From NCBI GenBank assembly GCA_025267735.1, contig CM046304.1:310001-374000 (forward strand): a stretch of 64,000 nucleotides of DNA. The letters run 5' to 3'. The notes below the pieces were generated by a model. It was not told where the DNA came from and searched no databases. It was given only the letters and a program-made list of their open reading frames with translations. Position 1 is the stretch's first letter. Every line of letters begins with the position of its first letter. Below, piece by piece: positions 57,235-64,000 of the stretch. The translations under genes were made by a program, and so were the position numbers. Source of the DNA: Mactra quadrangularis. Taxonomy: Eukaryota > Mollusca > Bivalvia > Venerida > Mactridae.

Positions 57235-57526
57235 AGGGACCTTAGTCAATTATTTCCCCTTGTATATTCTTCAAATAGGTAGGTCCAACTCGGATTTTAC
57301 CCTTACTTTTCAATGTCAATTTGCCAAAATTAATCTTAGATAACTTTTTTTGTAAATCATTTAATATGTTTGAAATTCAAGCTAAGTATTTTTAGGGTAA
57401 AGAACTATCTTAATTTCACCACTTCTGTTAATATCTTCATTAACAAGAAAGACATTAGATGAAATATTTTGTTATCCTTACATAGGACTTCAATGATATC
57501 AGGGAAAGATATCTGACTAAAGTCAC
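57235..57526 (+). mobile_element. MITE (TTTAGTCAGTTATTTCCC), copy 3
   Basis: It has the same order as 61018-61380: 'cttagtcaattatttcccct', 'cttcaaataggtaggtcc', 'gtaaagaactatcttaattt', 'ttgttatccttacatagga' and 'tgactaaagtca'. It has an internal deletion near the right end. Confidence 0.7.
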
Positions 57527-57764
57527 TTACTAAAATATTCATTCCCAGGAAATAAATTCTCATACAATTTGCGTTTTACGAACGCTGTTTATATTGGTGA
57601 CTCAGTATTTAAAGCAAGCAAGTGTATGGTTTCAGTCTTTAGTAACCGGTTGGTCATTCACCTAGGTTAAAAACGAGTCAAACATATATTTCATTTGATT
57701 AATTTGTTTATTGTCATATAATTGTTTTATTATAAAAACAATACAAATAAAAATGACTTAACAA

Positions 57765-59170
57765 CAAATGAGTTAAATGGTACAGAGGCAATAATGATTC
57801 ATTGCAAAAGCAGAGACCGTTAACGTCAGTTTAGTACGTCATATAGTTAAATGACTAAATCATAGTTAAGAAAAAAATCATTCTAACAAAGTTAACATCA
57901 TTAACAACGCGAATGACTGACGGACATTCAATAACAATTGAAGCCGTGGACAAATTGCATTGTCAATCCTATCATGCAAGAAATGGCTGCAGTAAAATTG
58001 AAGTCATCCAGTAATTAATTCACAGAAAGTTAATACATAAGTATGTCATATATACAAATTAGAGTCAAAGTAATTAAGCGTGAAGGCAGTGTTCAATACA
58101 CAATAATTTAAAACGTCAAACAAACTAACTGATTTCAAGCTGGACACACAAGAAGGCGCAGTTGAATTCACATGAATGTCAAAATGTCAAACTAACAAAT
58201 TGAATTCAAAATAGCTATGTCTGAAGGCTATCTTGAATACAAAAAAAACCTGGAGATAATTGAATTCAAACCAGCAATACATAAAGGCTGTACATGCAAT
58301 ACAAGAAAATCAAAATGTCTAACTAACAAATTGATTCAAGTAAATCATACATAAAAGCTTTGTTAAATACACACAAGAAATATACATGTAATTTGGAAAC
58401 GACATTATAGCCGGATTTTCCGCAGATGGGAAAAATTTAGATCAAGTTTATGTTGTAACAAAGGACACTTTAACGCAGCAAACATTTCAAAGGGAAATAA
58501 TCCATAATAAAGCCAGGTAGAGTAGCGGTTACTTAATTATTCTGTTCAGCACATGGTATGTTATCATTGAAGATGATAAAAAAATCATAAAGATCAGACA
58601 ACAAATGGCTGGAATATAAGGTAAATAAAATAACTTTAACACAATTGTTAACGACACTGGACAACCGCCCCCCATCCCAATCGCCCATCCTGGTTTCGCC
58701 ATACTTTAAGCCAGTATTTTAGTTGAAAAAAATCTGGCTAAAACTGTCAGAAACAATTAAATTCAAGTTATCAATACATTGACATTGCATGTAAAATAAA
58801 GAATGTAAAATTAAAACAACAAAAGCAAAACTATTTAACATAATATTAGTTAAATAGTACTAAAGTAATGACGATTAAATGCATTGTAAGAGGATTTTAA
58901 CATCAGTTTAGTATATAACATAGTTTAATGACTATATAAAAATACACTCTAACATGTATTACCACTAACAAAGTGAATGACTGACGGACATTCAATAAAT
59001 ATTGAAGCTGAGGACAAATTGCATTGTCAATCCTGTCATGCAAGAAATGACTGCAGTAAAATTGAAGTCATTCAGTAATTTATTCAAGAAAAGTGAATAC
59101 CCAAGTATGTCATAAATACTAATTAAAGTCAAAGTAATCATTAGAGAGGCAGTGTCGAATACACAATAAC
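57765..59170. repeat. Direct duplication of a ~330-bp segment, ~1.08 kb apart
   Basis: Copy 1 (57765-58105) and copy 2 (58850-59170) share 'tgactgacggacattcaata', 'gacaaattgcattgtcaatc', 'ctgcagtaaaattgaagtca' and 'ggcagtgt...aatacacaat'. Between them lie a degenerate array (58110-58390) and repeat Q (58490-58780). No coding signal. Confidence 0.7.
58490..58780 (+). repeat. Dispersed repeat Q, long copy
   Basis: It starts 'caaagggaaataatccataa', then 'acatggtatgttatcattga' and 'acacaattgttaacgacact', and ends 'aaactgtcagaaacaattaa'. It is the longest of the four copies here. Confidence 0.65.
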
Positions 59171-59269
59171 TTTCTCTGGTTCCATGTTTTGGGCTAGTGG
59201 ACTAATGGAAATACTATTTTAATGTATTGATACAATGTATTTCCATGAAGCTTCCTTCACTTGTTATTT

Positions 59270-59490
59270 AGGCCACATCAAGTTGATCATGTGTTCTATG
59301 GATTTTTCTGGGGGAAAAATGGGGCGAGTGAGCAAAGAAATAAAAAAAAAAATCTTAGTTTAGTTGCTTTATATAGCAGATTAACCAAATTCTTATGAGC
59401 GAGCGAGGAAATAAAAAACAATTGTGTAAAAACCGTCAAATTTAAGGTGCGCGCGAATCCATAGAACATATGATCAACTTGTTGAGGCCT
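59270..59490 (+). mobile_element. ~221-bp MITE with AGGCCACA termini, copy 3
   Basis: The left end 'aggccacatcaagttgatca' and right end 'tgatcaacttgttgaggcct' are inverted, flanked by TTA on each side. It ends 80 bp past the ZCCHC17 stop codon. Confidence 0.8.
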
Positions 59491-59569
59491 TAGCTGCCAA
59501 TGTGTCCATGCAATATTAGGCAACATTCATCATTATGTATTATTATCAAGACATGTCATCATCAATCAC

Positions 59570-62500
59570 TCAGGTATCAGAACTACTTGAACTTTTTCTT
59601 CTATGTCTTTCTTTTTTCTGAAATACAAGAAACAGTAAGCTGTCCAGCTAGCTCAATTGATGGCACGCAAGTCTACTGATTGAGGGGTCATGGTTTCAAT
59701 TCCTGGGTGGGGCATACTTTCGTGGAGCTTGGTCATGAAATTATTTCTATGGCTATTCTCCCTCCTACCAATGATTCTTAATTATGTAGGGTATTTGTCA
59801 GTCACTGACGAAAGTATGCACTTAATAGTTGGTTAACAGCTAAATCCAGAGATTTAGGCTTTCCAGGAGGAGTGAATAGGTTGACTGGCCACGTTATATG
59901 ACCTATAAAATGTGTTGCTACAGTGTTAAACACAAAAAAACCATGAAAACAGTAACAAAAAGAATACCAACAAGATAGCAACAAGGTTTAGTACACAAGT
60001 GCTATAGTATTACTTATAGTATTACCTATACCAAGTAACAATCTTGAGGGTCCCCAGTACCCTGGACTGTCCACAAAGACCACCCCAATAGCTCAACTTG
60101 GCCGGCCGAATACAGGTTGTGTTCGAAAAGAGGTTGTTGCAGGATATACTACTTGTGCAGTCTAAGAAAATCTTCTTTACAGACAGAAATTAGAACATTA
60201 GACACATATCATAATTAAACAAACAGACAGAGAGGTTAGTGGTTGGATTGGTGACTACAGGGATTACTGTTGGTTCAGTACATGTTGCACTTTACCTTAG
60301 ACTTTTTATGTTTATAATCATTATCAGAACTTTCACTGGATGATGTGTCTCTCTGTTTCTTTCTTTTCTTCTTTTTCTGTAGAAAATAAAACACAACACC
60401 TGTTAAAAGGTATATGGACAAGTTGTTGGCCTTTAAGAAGGGAATTGAGTACTGTTTATAGAAAAGGTCCAGGATAGCTAGGTTAGGTGAGCTACCCACC
60501 GTATGACAATAAAAATATCTCAATAATACCAACAAGAAATGTAATGTGGAATCCACATTAAAGCCGGGTTTTCATCAAGATCTGACTATAAATAACATTT
60601 TCATCAAGATCTGACCATAAATGACAGAGATATCCAACATATTAAAAAAAGGGAAATAATCTATAATAAAGCAAGGTAGAGTTGTGGTTACTATCTAATT
60701 CTGTTTACCACATGGTATGTTATCATTGTATGAAGTTTCATAAAGATCTGACAATAAATGGCATCAAATATGGTAAAGAAAAAACTTTAAAGCAATTGTT
60801 AACGACACTGGACGCTTGCCTGCCAGACCAGGTTTCACCTAACTATAGGCTTTATTTTCTTCATTGAAAAATCTGGCTAAAAACCCAATCTCACCTTTGT
60901 TTTAGATCTATCAGGAGAACTATCACTGTCTGAGCTTGAGGAATATTTTCTTTTCTTCTTTTGCTTCGATTTCTTTTCTCTCTTTTTCTTACTTTTCTTC
61001 TTTTCCTGAAAGAATAAGGAACTTTAGTCAGTTATTTCCCCTTGTAAACTCTTCAAATAGGTAGGTCCAACTAGTTGAATTACTCTGATTTTACCCTTAC
61101 ACTTCAATGTCAGTTTGCCAAAATTAATCTATAATAACTTTTTTGTAAATCATTTAAATTGTTTGAAATTCAAGCTAAGTATTTTTAAAGTAAAGAACTA
61201 TCTTAATTTCATCACCTCTGTTAATATCTTCATTAACAAGAAATATATTAGATGAAATATTTTGTTATCCTTACATAGGAATTCAACGATAAAATCCGCG
61301 GATTCTAACTGTAAGGACCTACTTACCAATTGGATTGCTTCAGATTTTATAAGGGAAAGATAATTAACTGACAAAAGTCCATAAATGAGGATGAGTATTA
61401 AACAAAAATAAATCTCACCTTTTTATGAGTTTTGGTTGATTTGTCTAGAGTATCTGTATTACTAACATTCTGCATATATTCATCTAAATCAGGTATTAAA
61501 TCATAGGAACTAGATCCTGACATGAAACAATCTTGAGCTAAATGACCTGTAATAAAATATATAAGTGTAACATAGTTATAGGCGTGGCACAATTTGAAAT
61601 GAGCCGTTCAATCGCAGCCTGTGAATAACCCCACCGTCAAATTAGCTCGCAAACCTTGGTCTAAAAATAGAAATTATGAAGTCAAGATGCTATTAATAGC
61701 GTTTTGTCTAGATGAAAGCTATGCATTGATTGGTCGAGACAAATGTCATCTCGACGCGACCCTCTACACGAACCTTAGATATCCTTTCCGACAACAGTCT
61801 ATAGGCTATTTGTTTACGGAGATTCAACTAACCTTTCCCACCACATTTTTTACATGTTGTATCGAATACAGCTTCTAATACAATCTTCTGTCTTTCTGAT
61901 CTGTTACCAAATTGTTTCCTCTTTTTTTCATCTAAACTATAAAAATATTGAAAAGAGATAATTAATGTATAAAAGTTTTCTACATTTTACATCAGAAAAA
62001 ATACAGATTTGAGTATTGAAAGCAGAAATTAAATAACATAGAAAATTCATTTCAGTGAGAATACAAAATAACATGATTTTTATTTTCATAGTAAAGCACC
62101 ACCTTTCAGTGTAAAGAAAATTGTATTTGATTGTATTGTATTTTTTCTTAAAATTGGGTTTAACGTTGTATTCAATACATATTTAGGTCATATAAATAAT
62201 AGCCAGCTCTTCCTACTATGTTTCCTGGACATTTTTTCTATCACCAGTACTAACTTACCCTACCACGAGGCCAACAACTCACGTATAGGGTTACGGTATG
62301 ACCTACTGCGACTGGGTTCCAACCTGCAATCTCCGGATTTGAAGTCAGACATGCTAACAATTACGCCACGGCCGCGGCAAAACCTCAGACACATGACCTT
62401 CATGGAAAAAATCTGCATCAATAAAAAAACAAAATATTTATGTTTTCCTAGTTATCTAGTTTGCTTTGTTCTATGAATAACTTAGGAATATAACTAGAGC

Positions 62501-63594
62501 TGTCATTGATTGAGCTCAAAGTGTATCCACTATACAGACCATTTAATAAACTCATTATAGATGTATATATTTGTCTTAAAAATTATACCTTCTGTGGACT
62601 GAAACTATTTTTCAATGGGAGTGCTGTCAATGTTTTAGACCTATCAGTTCATATTATGACAGCACGTCTATTTCTGCTTACGATAGAAGGTTCATCTAAC
62701 AAATTTGACTCTTAACACTGACTTTGATCATATAGGCTTTATTATCGATATTTCAAAATGCATATCGATTATTGATCAGAAAATAAATATCGAGGATACA
62801 GCGATAAAAGTGGAATCGTTGACAGCTTGTATAACTTACACAAAACATGTGGCTTGTTTCATAATAATATTGCTACCTAACTAGTGCTTTGTCCCCTGGT
62901 ACCCTTTATTTGATATCACATACTTATTCCATTTGGTGTAACAAGGGTACCAAGGGGGAAAGCGCTAACAAGAAATATGCTTAAGAAACTGGCCACTGGA
63001 TTATAATACAAAAGTTACCTCAACTCAACATTATTTGGATCTTGATCTTGACCTGTTGTCTGATTTACAGATTTCATAGCTAAACCAATCTTTTCTCCAT
63101 TGTCCTGTAAATATATAGATACACTGTATGTCATTTGCTATGCCATTACAAATCTGTTACAATCAGATCAGTTATTCAGTACTGAATCTGGAAATGTTTT
63201 GGATAAACTAAATTTTCAGAACCCATCGTGACATTGCTAACACAATTTTGCATGACATGAAGATGTTCTAAGCATATTGGACCAATCCAGCATCAAATCA
63301 ACAACTATAGAAGGGGACAGGACAATTCAACCTGAAGACAACTCAACCCGGGGCAACTCAACCCGAAGACAACTCAACCCAGGACAACTTAACCCACGGA
63401 CAACTCAACATGCAGGTACAGACAACTCAATCTGCGGAAAATATTATAGTAAACATAAAATAACTGGAAGAAAACTTCAACATATCAACTTACGTTCAAA
63501 GATATAACTTTACAGTGAACAATTTCTCCTTTAGCAAACATTTCCGACGGGTCATCAACTTTGGTTCTAGATATCTGCGATTTATGTACCAAAC
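59570..63594 (-). CDS. ZCCHC17: ZCCHC17 (pNO40/PS1D) orthologue, 3' seven exons
   Basis: Exons (minus): 63594-63494, 63104-63019, 61936-61833, 61546-61419, 61005-60895, 60376-60296, 59617-59570. Splice phases agree throughout and the frame ends TGA at 59570. The start lies beyond position 64000. In order: the second half of an S1 RNA-binding domain (LVHKSQISRTKVDDPSEMF, then GEIVHCKVISLN and KIGLAMKSVNQTTGQDQDPN); a linker with VLEAVFDTT; a CCHC zinc knuckle (CKKCGGKGHLAQDC, spacing C-x2-C-x4-H-x4-C) split across two exons; and DCFMSGSSSYDLIPD. A Lys/Arg/Ser-rich tail follows (KKKRKYSSSSDSDSSPDR), ending HRRKSSSSSDT. Vertebrate ZCCHC17 is a nucleolar, ribosome- and splicing-associated RNA-binding protein. 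The domain order and the DPNN and DCFM motifs match it closely. Confidence 0.92.
59639..59946 (+). mobile_element. Full-length SINE (family A) with probable TSD
   Basis: The head 'ccagctagctcaattgatgg', body 'catactttcgtggagcttgg' and tail 'gacctataaaatgtgttgct' end in an A-run. 'aaacagtaa' flanks both sides (59630-59638 and 59947-59955). It is inserted 22 bp from the acceptor of the last ZCCHC17 exon. Confidence 0.8.
60645..60888 (+). repeat. Dispersed repeat Q, copy 4
   Basis: Collinear with 58490-58780 ('aaagggaaataatctataat', 'atggtatgttatcattgtat', 'gcaattgttaacgacactgg', 'aaaaatctggctaaaa'). It stops about 7 bp from the donor edge of ZCCHC17 exon 61005-60895. Confidence 0.65.
61018..61380 (+). 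mobile_element. ~363-bp MITE (TTTAGTCAGTTATTTCCC), full copy
   Basis: The left end 'ggaactttagtcagttattt' and right end 'gataattaactgacaaaagt' are imperfect inverted repeats. The interior is shared with 43435-43793, 48045-48180 and 57235-57526. It begins 13 bp from the acceptor of the exon at 61005. Confidence 0.75.
61585..61825 (-). repeat. Dispersed ~400-bp repeat, copy 4 (inverted, partial)
   Basis: Reverse complement of part of 1922-2322: 'caatcgcagcctgtgaataa', 'gtctagatgaaagctatgca', 'gacaaatgtcatctcgacgc' and 'tttgtttacggagatt'. It stops about 7 bp from the donor of ZCCHC17 exon 61936-61833. Confidence 0.65.
62154..62378 (-). mobile_element. Full-length SINE family C
   Basis: On the minus strand the head is 'cggccgtggcgtaattgtta' with the box-B-like 'ggttggaaccc'. 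The body is 'cctcgtggtagggtaagtta' and the tail 'tatgacctaaatatgtattg' ending 'cgttaaaccca'. It matches 42858-43016. Confidence 0.75.
62379..63018. other. ZCCHC17 intron, nothing firm
   Basis: 'agagctgtcattgattg' (62493) and 'cgttgacagcttgt' (62818) might be the ends of a hAT-like MITE, but pairing is short. Around 62890-62970 'ccctggtacc' and 'ggtaccaaggggg' form a loose inverted pair. Confidence 0.3.
63313..63435 (+). repeat. GACAACTCAACCC motif array
   Basis: About eight irregular units of 'gacaactcaacccgaag' type, all in one orientation. They share the motif with 24511-24640. It lies in the ZCCHC17 intron just before the exon at 63494. Confidence 0.65.
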
Positions 63595-64000
63595 CTACCG
63601 GATAAATATACAGTAGAAATATGCTACAATACATAGCAGGGTTCATACAGAATTTTAGTGACTAAGTATAAGCACTTTTCAAGGACAAAAGTGCCAAATT
63701 CAAGCACTGTAAGTTTTTACAGGCTGACTCGCCAAGCTGGCAATTTCTTTCATAGTGTTGCATAATCTACAATGAGTCTGTAGATTAGAGTTTGCATTTT
63801 CCACCAAGTGGTACTTGGAAGACCAAGACATTTCAAAGACACATATATTTGCCCGCATGTTGTCTGTAAAATGTCAACCAGAAGTCAAAACGAATCTGTT
63901 GCACATAAACTGCTATATTTCTTTTCAAATAGAGCATTGAAAATTAGTATATAATCTGAACATTCATGAATTCATACACTCTTGGACTGAAAATAAGCAC
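63595..64000 (-). other. ZCCHC17 upstream intron
   Basis: No coding exon is recognised. The S1-domain N-terminal exon(s) must lie beyond the window end. Confidence 0.35.

Noticed and set aside
1..64000. CRISPR array, bacterial operon or prophage
   Set aside because: The arrays seen are minisatellites without regular spacers. Genes have spliceosomal introns, so the DNA is eukaryotic nuclear.

Overview
This is animal nuclear DNA. It is AT-rich, its genes are split by GT/AG introns of 0.1 to 4 kb, and it is crowded with tRNA-derived SINEs, short inverted-repeat DNA transposons (MITEs), a Helitron and LINE fragments. The repeat style (SINEs with a shared tail, G/C-run elements ending in GGCGGATCC) suggests a mollusc, probably a bivalve. 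That is an inference; no species marker was read.

Layout. At 632-963 (+) lies the last exon of an unidentified membrane protein. At 13156-5583 (-) is a complete nine-exon syntaxin of the STX7/STX12 type (277 aa). Its SNARE exon is preceded in the intron by about 16 tandem copies of its own splice acceptor and first ~50 nt. Head-to-head with it, at 15977-21996 (+), is a complete six-exon DRAM-family autophagy modulator (264 aa). Both belong to the endolysosome/autophagy pathway, and a 734-bp MITE lies in the gap between them. From 21997 to 26600 there is probable DRAM 3' UTR plus repeats.

The central ~30 kb (56922 to 27203, minus strand) is the most novel part. It holds an unrecognised, probably secreted low-complexity Ser/Asn/Gln/Thr-rich protein. 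I can chain 17 exons in frame, nearly all joined in phase 1. They begin with a putative signal-peptide exon and 18-24 bp microexons. They end in a terminal exon at 34054 or in either of two further phase-compatible terminal exons at 30567 and 27203. Each terminal exon carries a different tandem peptide repeat and its own stop. This could be one gene with three alternative 3' ends or a cluster of related genes.

From 63594 to 59570 (-) is the 3' part of a ZCCHC17 (pNO40/PS1D) orthologue: the end of the S1 domain, a CCHC knuckle and a Lys/Ser-rich tail. Its start lies beyond the window. Transposons sit within a few bases to a few tens of bases of several of its exon edges.

Exon coordinates were derived by hand from frame continuity and splice signals. 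No alignment or transcript evidence was available.
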